Assembly: GCA_003220535.1 (NCBI GenBank)
Contig: QHSU01000056.1
Location: 175,729 to 239,728, forward strand
DNA from: Candidatus Rokuibacteriota bacterium
GTDB lineage: Bacteria; Methylomirabilota; Methylomirabilia; Rokubacteriales; CSP1-6
DNA: 64,000 nt
Direction of reading: 5' to 3'
This document shows positions 25,948-34,303 of the stretch, piece after piece. The notes under the pieces are model-generated. The model worked only from the letters and a program-made list of their open reading frames with translations, was not told the origin of the DNA and ran no database searches. The position numbers and the translations under genes were made by a program. Every line of letters begins with the position of its first letter. Positions within the stretch are counted from its first letter, which is position 1.

Positions 25948-27089
25948 AGTTCTATTACTTCCACTTGATGCCGTACATCATGGATCACGACGCGCCGTCG
26001 TCGTGGGTGACGCTCTCGAACCGCAACTACGATCCCGTGGTCGGCCACACGCTCTACAACCAGTACCTCGATCAGCTCGAGGAGGCGGAGCGGCTCGGCT
26101 GGGATGGTCTCTGCGTCAACGAGCACCATCAGAACTGCTACGGCACGATGCCGAGCCCCAACGTGATGGCGGCGATGCTCGTGCGCCGGACTACCAGAGC
26201 GAAGATCGCGATCCTCGGCAACGGGCTGCCGCTCCGCGAGAACCCGCTGCGCATCGCCGAGGAGATTGCCATGCTCGACGTCGTCTCGGGCGGCCGCATC
26301 ATCTCGGGATTCGTGCGCGGCATCAGCGCGGAGTATTTCTCCACCGCCGTCAACCCGACCCACTCGCGGGAGCGCTTCTACGAAGCGGCGGAGCTGATCT
26401 TGCGCGCGTGGACGGAGGAGGGGCCGTTCCCCTTCGACGGCCGGCACTATCGCTATCCCTACGTCAATCCCTGGCCGCGGCCGATCCAGAAGCCGCACCC
26501 GCCGGTCTGGTGCCCATCCCAGGGCTCGAGCGAGACCGTCGAGTGGGCGGCCCAGCGCCGGTTCCCGTACCTCATGGTCTTCACGCCGATCAAGCGGATC
26601 GCCCAGATCTACGGCGAGTACCGTGAAGCCTGCGAGCGCCACGGCTACAAGGCCAGCCGCTACCAGCTCACGGTCAACGTGCCGATCGTCGTCGCCGAAA
26701 ACGACGCGAAGGCGCGCGCCCTCGCGGAGAAGCACGTCATGTGGGTCTTCAACGTGGGCCTGCGCATGCATCCGCCGTTCTGGCGGCCGCCGGGCTATAT
26801 GACGGAGTCCTCGCTCCGCCGGCTGCTGGCGAACCCGCCCAAGCCCCCGAGCGAGCTCGGCTTCGAGGAGGCTGACCGAGAAGGCTATCTCATCTACGGC
26901 AGCCCGGCCACCGTCCGCGACAAGCTCCGGGTGTTCTCCGACGAGCTGAAGGCCGGGATCCTCTGCTCGGGGATGACCGGCCCGAGCCACGAGCAGACGC
27001 TCGAGATGATGCAACTCTTCGCCGACGAGGTGATGCCGCACTTCCGCGAGGACGCGCGCGTCGACGAGACCGTCGGTGTCGGCCGGTAG
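25944..27089 (+). CDS. LLM-class (luciferase-like) flavin-dependent oxidoreductase
   Basis: The product is 381 aa from GTG 25944, with GGAGGGG 6 nt upstream and GTGA overlap with the hydrolase stop. The bacterial luciferase TIM barrel is recognisable: GWDGLCVNEHHQNCYGTMPSP, AILGNGLPLRENPLRIAEEIAMLDVVSGGR, and RERFYEAAELILRAWTEEGPFPFDG. Such enzymes are flavin monooxygenases using FMNH2 or F420. The His-His pair in NEHHQN is typical of the alkanal monooxygenase-like subgroup. It is likely the oxygenase step of the SDR-hydrolase-LLM operon. Confidence 0.9.
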   Translation: MKFYYFHLMPYIMDHDAPSSWVTLSNRNYDPVVGHTLYNQYLDQLEEAERLGWDGLCVNEHHQNCYGTMPSPNVMAAMLVRRTTRAKIAILGNGLPLRENPLRIAEEIAMLDVVSGGRIISGFVRGISAEYFSTAVNPTHSRERFYEAAELILRAWTEEGPFPFDGRHYRYPYVNPWPRPIQKPHPPVWCPSQGSSETVEWAAQRRFPYLMVFTPIKRIAQIYGEYREACERHGYKASRYQLTVNVPIVVAENDAKARALAEKHVMWVFNVGLRMHPPFWRPPGYMTESSLRRLLANPPKPPSELGFEEADREGYLIYGSPATVRDKLRVFSDELKAGILCSGMTGPSHEQTLEMMQLFADEVMPHFREDARVDETVGVGR

Positions 27090-27102
27090 AACGTAGCGCC
27101 GG

Positions 27103-28134
27103 GTGGCGGAGCTCGAGGCCCGGCTTCGTGACCATCTGCGCGGGATGCTCGGCCAGCCGCGCTTGGAATTCGCCGAGGGCCCGACACGCCTCACCGGTGG
27201 CTTCGATACGCGAATCTTCGCTTTCCGCCTGGCCGGCGCGCCCCCAGCCTTCGCCGGCCCACTGATCCTCCGCCTGCTCGACGGATACTCCGATCCCTCG
27301 CGGGCGCTGCGCGAGCGGGCGACCCAGAACGCCCTCGTCGAGCTCGGCTATCCGGCGCCGCGCGTCCTGGTCGCGAGCGCCGACGTCGCGGCCCTCGGCA
27401 GCGCCTTCCTGATCATGGAGCGGCTCGCGGGAACGCCGCTGCCGCAGGCTCGCTTCCTCGGCATGGGCCGGGTCGTCGCCGAGCTGCAGGCGCGCCTTCA
27501 TGGCCTCGACGCCGAGGCTTTCCTGCGACACCTGGCCCGGGAAGGCCTCGCGTCGCACGGCTTCACCTTCGACGGGTACCTCGAGCAGGTCGCCGACCGC
27601 GTCGCGCGTCACTCACTCGTCGGGCTCGCGCGCGCGATCGAGTGGCTGGTCCGGCGCCGACCGCCGATGGACTGGCCGCGCGTCGTCTGCCACGGCGATT
27701 TCCACCCCTACAATATTCTGATGGCAGCCGGCGAGGTGACGGGCGTGATCGACTGGGCCAACGCGATCGTCGCGGATCCGGCGTTCGACGTCGCCACAAC
27801 GCTGGTGATCCTCAAGCTCGTGCCGGTGGACCTGTCCGACCTGCCGGCGCCGCTCCGTAGGCTCGCAAGCGTGGCGCGCCCGCTCCTGGTGGCGGGTTAC
27901 CGTCGTCGCTACGGCCGGCGCCGCGAGCTCGATCCGGGGAAGCTCTCGTACTACGAAGCCGCCGCGTGCATGAAGGCGCTCGTCAAGGCCGGAGAGCTCC
28001 GCCTCGGTCCCGCGGGCGTGAACGTGCCGAATCCGCTCTTCGCGTCGGACTACCCGGACCGACTCGTCCGCCATTTCCAGGCCATCACGAGAATCACGCC
28101 GGAACTGCCGGCCGCTGTCGGTCCGGTGCGCTAG
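27103..28134 (+). CDS. Phosphotransferase (APH/choline kinase-like) family protein
   Basis: The product is 343 aa from GTG 27103, 13 nt after the LLM stop, so it is probably co-transcribed. It has the kinase-like fold of aminoglycoside phosphotransferases. The catalytic loop is VVCHGDFHPYNILM and the DxD-like metal segment is GVIDWANAIVADPAFDVA. The N-terminal lobe is short and lacks a clear Gly loop beyond RLTGGFDTRIFAF. Such enzymes phosphorylate small alcohols or acyl intermediates; ACAD10-like members act on hydroxyacids. The substrate is not known. Confidence 0.82.
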   Translation: MAELEARLRDHLRGMLGQPRLEFAEGPTRLTGGFDTRIFAFRLAGAPPAFAGPLILRLLDGYSDPSRALRERATQNALVELGYPAPRVLVASADVAALGSAFLIMERLAGTPLPQARFLGMGRVVAELQARLHGLDAEAFLRHLAREGLASHGFTFDGYLEQVADRVARHSLVGLARAIEWLVRRRPPMDWPRVVCHGDFHPYNILMAAGEVTGVIDWANAIVADPAFDVATTLVILKLVPVDLSDLPAPLRRLASVARPLLVAGYRRRYGRRRELDPGKLSYYEAAACMKALVKAGELRLGPAGVNVPNPLFASDYPDRLVRHFQAITRITPELPAAVGPVR

Positions 28135-28155
28135 GTCGCCGTCTCGCGATCGCGC

Positions 28156-29064
28156 TCAGCTCGCCAGCTGCGGTCGGATTCTGTTCGCGATCAGGTCGAT
28201 GGTCTCGAGGATCGCCGGAAACGTAGAGTACGAGACCTCCAGCGCGACGTGGCCGCAGTCGAGGTCCCGGAATCCGCGCAGCTCGTCGGCGATCTGCGTG
28301 ATCGAGCCGTTGAGGGTGTGGCGGCCGCGGATGAGACCCATGTCCACGGCCGGCCGGTGCACGCCGTCGATCAGGATCGGAATGCGGAGCGACAGGAACG
28401 GCGCGCTCTCTCGTCCGGCTTCCTTCCAGAAGCGCCGGACCGTGTCGGCCCCCTGCCGGAACGCGTCGTGGTTCGTGGCGCTCGCGTGCCAGCCATCGCC
28501 GAGCCGCGCGACGCGACGGTAGGCACCTTCGCTGCTGCCGCCCACGTAGAGCGGTGGGCGCGGCTTCTGGAGCGGCATCGGCGAGAAGACGACGTCTTGC
28601 GCGCGGTGCCGCCTCGTCTGGATCTTGGGGTGCTCCTGCGTCCAGAGGGCGCGCAGCAGCTCGAGCGCCTCGTCGCTCCGGCTCGCGCGCTCCTTGAACG
28701 GCACGCCGAGGGCGTCGAATTCACCCTCCAGCCATCCGATCGCCGCGCCGACGATCAGACGGCCGCCTGACAGGACGTCGACGCTGGCCAGGAGCTTCGC
28801 GACTGGGATCGGGGAGCGATAGGGCAGGATCACCACGCTCGTGCCCAGCAGGACCCGGCGCGTCACCCCGGCGAGCCACGGCAGGACCGCGAGGGGATCC
28901 AGCATGTCCTCCCGGTAGATGACGTTGGCCTGCTCCGGCACGATGACGTGGTCGGTGACCCACACCGAGTCCAGCCCACTCTCCTCGGCCCGGCGCACGA
29001 CCTCGAGAATTCGACCGATCTCGATCGGGCGGCCGTAGTGCGGCAGGCAGATTCCAAGCTTCAT
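28156..29064 (-). CDS. LLM-class F420/FMN-dependent oxidoreductase
   Basis: The product is 302 aa, ATG 29064, with GGGAGGA upstream. It is a luciferase-like barrel with MKLGICLPHYGRPIEIGRI, LDSVWVTDHVIVP, GTSVVILPYRSP and the LSGGRLIVGAAIGWLEGEFDALGVPF segment typical of F420-dependent families. It converges with the phosphotransferase. It is distinct from the 25944 enzyme and shorter. It is probably a single-gene unit, and the reaction is not predictable. Confidence 0.88.
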   Translation of the reverse strand: MKLGICLPHYGRPIEIGRILEVVRRAEESGLDSVWVTDHVIVPEQANVIYREDMLDPLAVLPWLAGVTRRVLLGTSVVILPYRSPIPVAKLLASVDVLSGGRLIVGAAIGWLEGEFDALGVPFKERASRSDEALELLRALWTQEHPKIQTRRHRAQDVVFSPMPLQKPRPPLYVGGSSEGAYRRVARLGDGWHASATNHDAFRQGADTVRRFWKEAGRESAPFLSLRIPILIDGVHRPAVDMGLIRGRHTLNGSITQIADELRGFRDLDCGHVALEVSYSTFPAILETIDLIANRIRPQLAS

Positions 29065-29114
29065 GTCAGTCCTCCCGTCGCTGAGCGTGACGATTTCGTG
29101 GACGGCGGGCAGGG

Positions 29115-29120
29115 TATACT
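29115..29120 (+). promoter_or_regulatory. -10 box for the peptide-type ABC importer operon
   Basis: TATACT (five of six consensus bases) lies 43 nt upstream of ATG 29164, which also has a strong GGAGGAG ribosome site. The -35 is not convincing (TTTCGT at a 15-nt spacing). Confidence 0.45.
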
Positions 29121-29163
29121 CGTTCGCGCTTCACAGCAACTTTCGACCCTGCGGAGGAGCACG

Positions 29164-30741
29164 ATGGTAACGACGAAGCAACACCGCGACGCGCGGACGG
29201 TGTCGCGACGGGACTTTCTCCTGATGTGCGCGGTGGCCTCCGGCGTCCCCGTCGTCTCCGTGGACCCGCGGCCCGCCGCCGGCGCCGACACACCCAAGAA
29301 GGGCGGCACGCTCAGGGTCGGCTTCTACATCGAGGCGGCCACGATGGACCCGCACCTCTCGGGTAGCAAGATCGACCGGCAGGTGTACCACAACATCTAC
29401 GAGCCCCTGGTGACGCTCGACGTCAAGCTCGGGATCAAGCCCGGGCTGGCCGAGTCCTGGCAGCAACCGGACGCCAAGACCGTCGTCTTCAAGCTGCGGC
29501 GCGGCGTGAAATTCCACGACGGCACCGACTTCAATGCCGAGGCCGCGCGTTTCAACTTCAATCGGATGAAGACCGAGCCGAAGTCCGTTCGCAAGGGCGA
29601 GGTCGCCAGCATCGACTCGGTCGACGTGGTGGACGCCTCGACGATCAAACTGAATCTCAAGCGGCCGGACGCCGCGCTGCTCGCCACGCTGACCGATCGC
29701 GCCGGCATGATGGTCTCGCCCAAGGTCGTGCAGGAGCGCGGCTCCGAGCTCGAGCGTAATGCCAAGGGCGCCGGCACCGGGCCGTTCGAGTTCGTCGAGT
29801 GGGTGAAGGACGACCACATCCTCATCAAACGCAACGAGAGCTACTGGAACAAGCAGGGCGGCCCGTACCTCGATCGGATCCGCTACCGGCCGATCCCGGA
29901 CGACACGGTCAAGCTGCAGAGTCTCCAGACCGGCGAGATCGACGTGATGGACTACGTCCAGCCGCGCGACGTGGCAGCGGTCAAGGCCGACCGGAACGTG
30001 GTCGTCGTCGACGTGCCGTCGCTGGCCGACTTCGCGTATCAGCTCAACCACATGCGGCCGCCATTCGCGACCAGGGCCCTGCGGCAGGCCGTCGCCCTGT
30101 CGCTGGACCTCGATCAGATCGTCAAAGGCGTGTGGCTCAACGTGGGCGTGCCGGCCAACGGCCCGATCCCGCCCACGAGCTGGGCGTACGACAAGAGCAT
30201 CCCGCCGATCAAGCGCGATCTGGCCCGGGCCCGGGCGAAGCTGGCCGAAGGCGGCCAGCCGAACGGCTTCACCTTCACGATGACGACCAACAACATCCCG
30301 ATCAACGTCCAGGAGGCCGAGGTGATCCAGGCCCAGCTGCGCGAGGCCGGCATCACCATGAAGATCAAGCTGGCCGACTCCGCCACGCTGATCGCCGACG
30401 GCAACAACAAGAACTTCGAGATGATCAGTTACCAGTGGAGCGGCCGGCCGGACCCGGACGGCAACACCTACCAGTTCTACAAGACCACTCAGGGCACATC
30501 GCTCAACTGGTCGGGCATCTCCCACCCGCAGATCGACGCGCTGCTCGATCGGACCCGCGAGGTATCGAGCCAGGCCGAGCGCCGGAAGCTCTTCAGCGAC
30601 CTGACGAAGCTCCTTCAAGAAGAGCTGCCGATGGTGTTCATCATCCATCCCATCGAGCCCAAGGCCTTCAGCCCGAAGGTGCAGGGCTACGAGCCGATCC
30701 CCGACGGGATGATGCGGTTCAAGGACGTGTGGCTGCAGTAG
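29164..30741 (+). CDS. ABC transporter substrate-binding protein, family 5 (dipeptide/oligopeptide type)
   Basis: The product is 525 aa, ATG 29164. The N-terminus has a twin-arginine motif (SRRDFLLMCAVASG), so it is exported folded. The SBP_bac_5 body has KKGGTLRVGFYIEAATMDPHLSG, IYEPLVTLDVKLGIKPGLAESW, TVVFKLRRGVKFHDGT and PNGFTFTMTTNN. It captures peptides, opines, nickel complexes or other small solutes in the periplasm. Two permease genes follow in the same direction, but no ATPase genes do, so the ATPases must be encoded elsewhere. Confidence 0.92.
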   Translation: MVTTKQHRDARTVSRRDFLLMCAVASGVPVVSVDPRPAAGADTPKKGGTLRVGFYIEAATMDPHLSGSKIDRQVYHNIYEPLVTLDVKLGIKPGLAESWQQPDAKTVVFKLRRGVKFHDGTDFNAEAARFNFNRMKTEPKSVRKGEVASIDSVDVVDASTIKLNLKRPDAALLATLTDRAGMMVSPKVVQERGSELERNAKGAGTGPFEFVEWVKDDHILIKRNESYWNKQGGPYLDRIRYRPIPDDTVKLQSLQTGEIDVMDYVQPRDVAAVKADRNVVVVDVPSLADFAYQLNHMRPPFATRALRQAVALSLDLDQIVKGVWLNVGVPANGPIPPTSWAYDKSIPPIKRDLARARAKLAEGGQPNGFTFTMTTNNIPINVQEAEVIQAQLREAGITMKIKLADSATLIADGNNKNFEMISYQWSGRPDPDGNTYQFYKTTQGTSLNWSGISHPQIDALLDRTREVSSQAERRKLFSDLTKLLQEELPMVFIIHPIEPKAFSPKVQGYEPIPDGMMRFKDVWLQ

Positions 30742-30766
30742 GCTGCGCTGACGACGGCTCGCGCGC

Positions 30767-31714
30767 GTGATGGGTCGTCTCGTCCTGCGCCGGCTGGGCT
30801 CGACCGTGCCGGTCCTGCTCCTCGTTACGGCCGGGGTGTTCCTGCTGCTCCATCTGACCCCGGGGGACCCGATCGACGTCATGATGGCGGAGTCCGTCGA
30901 CGTGACGGTGAAGGAAAATCTCCGGCGCGAGCTCGGGCTCGACCGGCCCCTCTACGTCCAGTACGCGACGTGGATGGGACGTCTCCTCAAAGCCGACCTC
31001 GGACGCTCGATCCGCAACGGCGAGCCGGTCATCGAGAACGTGAGCCGGCGCCTGCGGCCGAGCCTGGAGCTGGCACTCTGCGCGATGGCGATCTCGCTGA
31101 TGATCGCCTTTCCCCTCGGCATCGTGTGCGCGGTCCGCCGCAACACGCCGATCGACCGGGCCGGCGCGACCTTCGCGGTCGTGGGGATCTGCATGCCGAA
31201 CTTCCTCCTGGCCTTGCTCTTGATCTTCCTCTTCGGCGTGACGCTGCGCTGGCTGCCGATCTCCGGCTACACTGATCCGCTTGACGAGCCGTGGAACGGT
31301 CTTCGGTCGCTCGCGCTGCCGGCCGTCACGCTGGGGCTCGCGCTGGCGGCGGTGGTCACGCGCACGCTGCGCTCGAGTCTGCTGGAAGCTCTGGCCGAGG
31401 ATTACGTGCGTACCGCCCGCGCCAAGGGGCTGTCGGAGTGGCGGGTCATCTGGAGCCACGCCCTCAAGAACGCGCTGATTCCCGTCGTCACCGTGCTCGG
31501 GCTCCAGCTCGGGACGCTGATCGGCGGCGCGGTCATCACGGAGTACGTCTTCGCGCTGCCCGGCGTCGGGCGCCTGGTCGTCGACGCGGTCTTCGCGCGC
31601 GACTACCCTCTGGTGCAGGGCGTCGTGCTCTTGATCGCCGTGGGGTTCATCGTGAGCAACCTGATCGTCGACGTGCTCTATGGCTGGATCGATCCGCGGA
31701 TCCGATCTCGCTGA
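30767..31714 (+). CDS. ABC transporter permease, DppB/OppB type
   Basis: The product is 315 aa with six transmembrane helices. It starts VLRRLGSTVPVLLLVTAGVFLLLHLTPGDP, as DppB proteins do. The EAA loop is EALAEDYVRTARAKGLSEWRVIWSHALKNALIP. It begins 25 nt after the substrate-binding protein and its end overlaps the next gene by 35 nt. It forms the channel with the 31680 permease. Confidence 0.92.
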   Translation: MMGRLVLRRLGSTVPVLLLVTAGVFLLLHLTPGDPIDVMMAESVDVTVKENLRRELGLDRPLYVQYATWMGRLLKADLGRSIRNGEPVIENVSRRLRPSLELALCAMAISLMIAFPLGIVCAVRRNTPIDRAGATFAVVGICMPNFLLALLLIFLFGVTLRWLPISGYTDPLDEPWNGLRSLALPAVTLGLALAAVVTRTLRSSLLEALAEDYVRTARAKGLSEWRVIWSHALKNALIPVVTVLGLQLGTLIGGAVITEYVFALPGVGRLVVDAVFARDYPLVQGVVLLIAVGFIVSNLIVDVLYGWIDPRIRSR

Positions 31715-32591
31715 GCACGCGGCGAGCCTCGAGCGCCCGGCGTCGCCCCTCCGCGCGCGCCGGTGGAACGTCGTGCGGCGGGCGGCACGCGCCCGATTGG
31801 CGCCGTTCGGCGCGGCGGTCATGCTGGTGGCGGTGCTGGTGGCGCTGACGGCGCCGCTCCTGGCGCCCTACGACCCGCTCGCACAGAACCTCGGCAACAC
31901 GCTGGCTCGTCCAGGCCGGGCGCACCTCCTCGGCACCGACAGCGTGGGGCGGGACGTGCTCTCGCGGGTGATCTGGGGTACGCGCGTCTCGCTGCTGGCA
32001 GGCCTCGTCGCGGTCGCGATCGCCGTGATCGCCGGCAGCCTGTTCGGGATCGTGGCCGGCTACTGCGGTGGGCGCATCGACGGGCTGGTGATGCGCCTGA
32101 TGGACGCGGTCCTCTCGTTCCCCCCGCTGGTGCTGGCGCTGGCGCTCGGGGCCGTGCTCGGCGCCGGCCTCGTCGGCGTGCTCATCGCGCTCGGGGTCGT
32201 GTACACGCCCACGTTCGCCCGCCTCATGCGCGGACAGGTGCTCGCCATCATCGCGCGCGACTTCGTGGAGGCGGCCCGTGCGCTCGGCGCGCCCGGCTGG
32301 CGCATCGCGTGGCGCCACGTGGTCCCGAACGCCATCAACCCCATCATCGTCCAGGCGTCGTTGAGCGTGGCGTTCGCCATCCTCGCTGAGGCGGCGCTGT
32401 CGTTTCTTGGTCTCGGCATCCAGCCGCCCCAGGCGTCCTGGGGCAGCATGATCAACGCCGGCCGCGGCTATCTGCAGCAGGCGCCCTGGATCGTCTTCGG
32501 GCCGGGCGCGGCGCTCTTCGTGACCGTCGTGGGATTGAATTTCGTCGGCGATGCGGTTCGTGACGCACTCGATCCGAGGACGCGCGGGTGA
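31680..32591 (+). CDS. ABC transporter permease, DppC/OppC type
   Basis: The product is 303 aa. After a basic N-terminus, residues from 43 on have the DppC pattern: LAPYDPLAQN, HLLGTDSVGRDVLSRVIWGTR, and the EAA loop DFVEAARALGAPGWRIAWRHVVPNAINP. The start ATG 31680 lies 35 nt inside the upstream permease gene; GTG codons a little downstream are alternatives. No DppD/DppF-like ATPases follow. The next gene is on the other strand. Confidence 0.9.
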   Translation: MAGSIRGSDLAEHAASLERPASPLRARRWNVVRRAARARLAPFGAAVMLVAVLVALTAPLLAPYDPLAQNLGNTLARPGRAHLLGTDSVGRDVLSRVIWGTRVSLLAGLVAVAIAVIAGSLFGIVAGYCGGRIDGLVMRLMDAVLSFPPLVLALALGAVLGAGLVGVLIALGVVYTPTFARLMRGQVLAIIARDFVEAARALGAPGWRIAWRHVVPNAINPIIVQASLSVAFAILAEAALSFLGLGIQPPQASWGSMINAGRGYLQQAPWIVFGPGAALFVTVVGLNFVGDAVRDALDPRTRG

Positions 32592-32622
32592 GTGGGCACC
32601 CAGACCGGACGTCGAGGGCGAG

Positions 32623-33168
32623 CTACCGCAGGAGGTCCGCCATTCCGGCGTCGATGCGTTGCTTCAGCATGGACAGCGACGTCGCGGTCGGCGCCCCCGC
32701 CTGACCCTCGACGCAACGCCACACGGCGCGAGCGCGCGCGTACCCGACGCGGGGCAAGACTTCCTGCCCCGTGAGGGCGAGGCCCCAGAGGATCGTGCCC
32801 AGCGCGATGACATGAGCGAAGCCGAGTCGACTCTGCCACGAGACCCGGGCGCCCCACATGCCGGCCACGACGACCGTCCCGACCGCGATCATGTAGAGGA
32901 GCAGCCACCAGTCGCAGGCGCGCGCGTATGGCCACTGCGGCAGCGCAATCCCGAGGAGGACGCCGAGGCCCACGAACGCCCAGACAGCTCCCGGTCGCAT
33001 CGGCGGACTCGCGACCCGGAGACGCGAAAGCGGTCGCGCGCCCACGGCGGAGGCGCGCTCGGAGACGAACGACTTGTCGAAGGGCCGCAACTTCTTGATG
33101 AGCTGATCGACAACGGCTGCTTCCTGGTTGTTGTTGGCGCGTCCGCTGTCCTTGTCCATTCTGGCCAA
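32623..33168 (-). CDS. Small membrane protein of unknown function
   Basis: The product is 181 aa from TTG 33168 with GGAGGT 6 nt upstream; ATG 33159 is an alternative. Residues 1-60 are soluble and charged. Three hydrophobic helices follow (AVWAFVGLGVLLGIALP, WWLLLYMIAVGTVVVAG and HVIALGTILWGLAL), then a soluble tail. There are no recognised motifs. It converges on the permease gene 31 nt away. The coding call rests on the helix pattern and ribosome site, not on homology. Confidence 0.6.
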   Translation of the reverse strand: MARMDKDSGRANNNQEAAVVDQLIKKLRPFDKSFVSERASAVGARPLSRLRVASPPMRPGAVWAFVGLGVLLGIALPQWPYARACDWWLLLYMIAVGTVVVAGMWGARVSWQSRLGFAHVIALGTILWGLALTGQEVLPRVGYARARAVWRCVEGQAGAPTATSLSMLKQRIDAGMADLLR

Positions 33169-33390
33169 CCCTGCACCTCCGACCGCGCGAGCGGCGGTTC
33201 CGATGCCTGATCGCCCGTGGACAGGGCGATGCCGGTCAGGGACGCAAGGCGGCTGCCAACCAAGATGATCGAGATCTCACGGCGTTCGCGGCGGGACGCG
33301 CTGCCAGTGTGGCACGCGTGCCTCCGGCGGCGAACTCATGTCCTTCAGGAGGAACTTCGCAGCCTGCGCTCTATTGCACGGCGCTCGGTC

Positions 33391-34074
33391 TCAGATAGGA
33401 CTAACTACTTTTCGCTCGGCCCGCCAATTCCAGCCAAGGCCGGCCGCGCCCATGAGACCGAGCCCGAGCAACACTAGGCTGTCGGGCTCGGGAATCTGAG
33501 TGGTATTTCCTTGAATCTCGAAGCTGCAGCCAGCGCAGCCCTGCCACTTGATGCCGATCGCACTGATGTCCACCACACTGCCAAAGGTCCCAGCAAGACT
33601 AAAGCTGAACAAATCCCTTTGGCCGTCGGTCAGCCCGGTATTGCCTCCCCCAGGGCAATTGTTCCCGCTCCAGAAGCAGACATTCTCCGAGTTGAGGCTC
33701 GGGATGTTGTCTGGACTGCCACCCTGGACAAACGCATCGGTGTCACTGTTCCCGCCAGTGTCCGTCACGGCGATGTTGCCGTTGGCGGTGGGCACTGGGT
33801 CGAGACGGAATGCAAACGCGGTGATCCGGGCTCCGGCGTCGAGGACCGTGCCGTTGTGAACGTTCACACTGAACGTTGCGAGCGTGCTGATCAAAGTGGC
33901 CAACGTGACTGTAGCGTCTGCTGCCAGGTTCGTGTTGCCCGCGGGAGCTGGGAAGATCACGGTGATCGTATCCCCTTGGTGCATGGGTATCGCAACTGCG
34001 GGCTCAGCGGAAAGGATGGCCACCGACATGAGCGCCACGAGCGTTGCCGGTCCGAGCTTCCGAATCTTGCTCAC
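33391..34074 (-). CDS. PEP-CTERM sorting-domain protein with two Cys pairs
   Basis: The product is 227 aa if GTG 34074 is the start (AAGGA just upstream); ATG 34125 is possible. The signal peptide (KLGPATLVALMSVAILSAEPAVA) leads into a beta-rich domain with many Thr, Asn and Gly. There are two Cys pairs, VCFWSGNNCPGG and GCAGCSFEIQG. The C-terminus is a full exosortase signal: IPEPDSLVLLGLGLMGAAGLG with the basic tail WNWRAERK. It would be released into the extracellular matrix by an exosortase encoded elsewhere. A strong sigma-54-like element lies 91 nt upstream. Confidence 0.88.
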   Translation of the reverse strand: MSKIRKLGPATLVALMSVAILSAEPAVAIPMHQGDTITVIFPAPAGNTNLAADATVTLATLISTLATFSVNVHNGTVLDAGARITAFAFRLDPVPTANGNIAVTDTGGNSDTDAFVQGGSPDNIPSLNSENVCFWSGNNCPGGGNTGLTDGQRDLFSFSLAGTFGSVVDISAIGIKWQGCAGCSFEIQGNTTQIPEPDSLVLLGLGLMGAAGLGWNWRAERKVVSPI

Positions 34075-34164
34075 TGTTCCTTGTGTCAACACAGTCAGCC
34101 CCCCAATAAGGGTGAAGCGACCCATCGACTCCGCATGGCTGCGTCGCGTTTCATCATACGGAGC

Positions 34165-34180
34165 AGCAAGAGCGAGGCCA
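34165..34180 (-). promoter_or_regulatory. Sigma-54-like promoter for the PEP-CTERM gene at 34074
   Basis: The minus strand reads TGGCCT-CGCTC-TTGCT. GG and GC are exactly 10 nt apart, and TGGC and TTGCT match the RpoN consensus. It is 91 nt upstream of the start, leaving a leader of about 80 nt. Confidence 0.55.
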
Positions 34181-34303
34181 AGGTGCACGTGTTCGAGATT
34201 TCGGCGGGTTATGTGACGCGCTGGGGAACGCTCCCAGGACGCTGTAAAGCCGGGTGACAGGGGCGCGTCGGCTTTAGATACACACCCTCGTCCGAAGGAA
34301 CGG

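Noticed and set aside
29131..30882. A 583-codon open frame antisense to the 29164 binding protein
   Set aside because: Same GC-bias effect. The plus-strand protein is certain, and the antisense frame has no motif.
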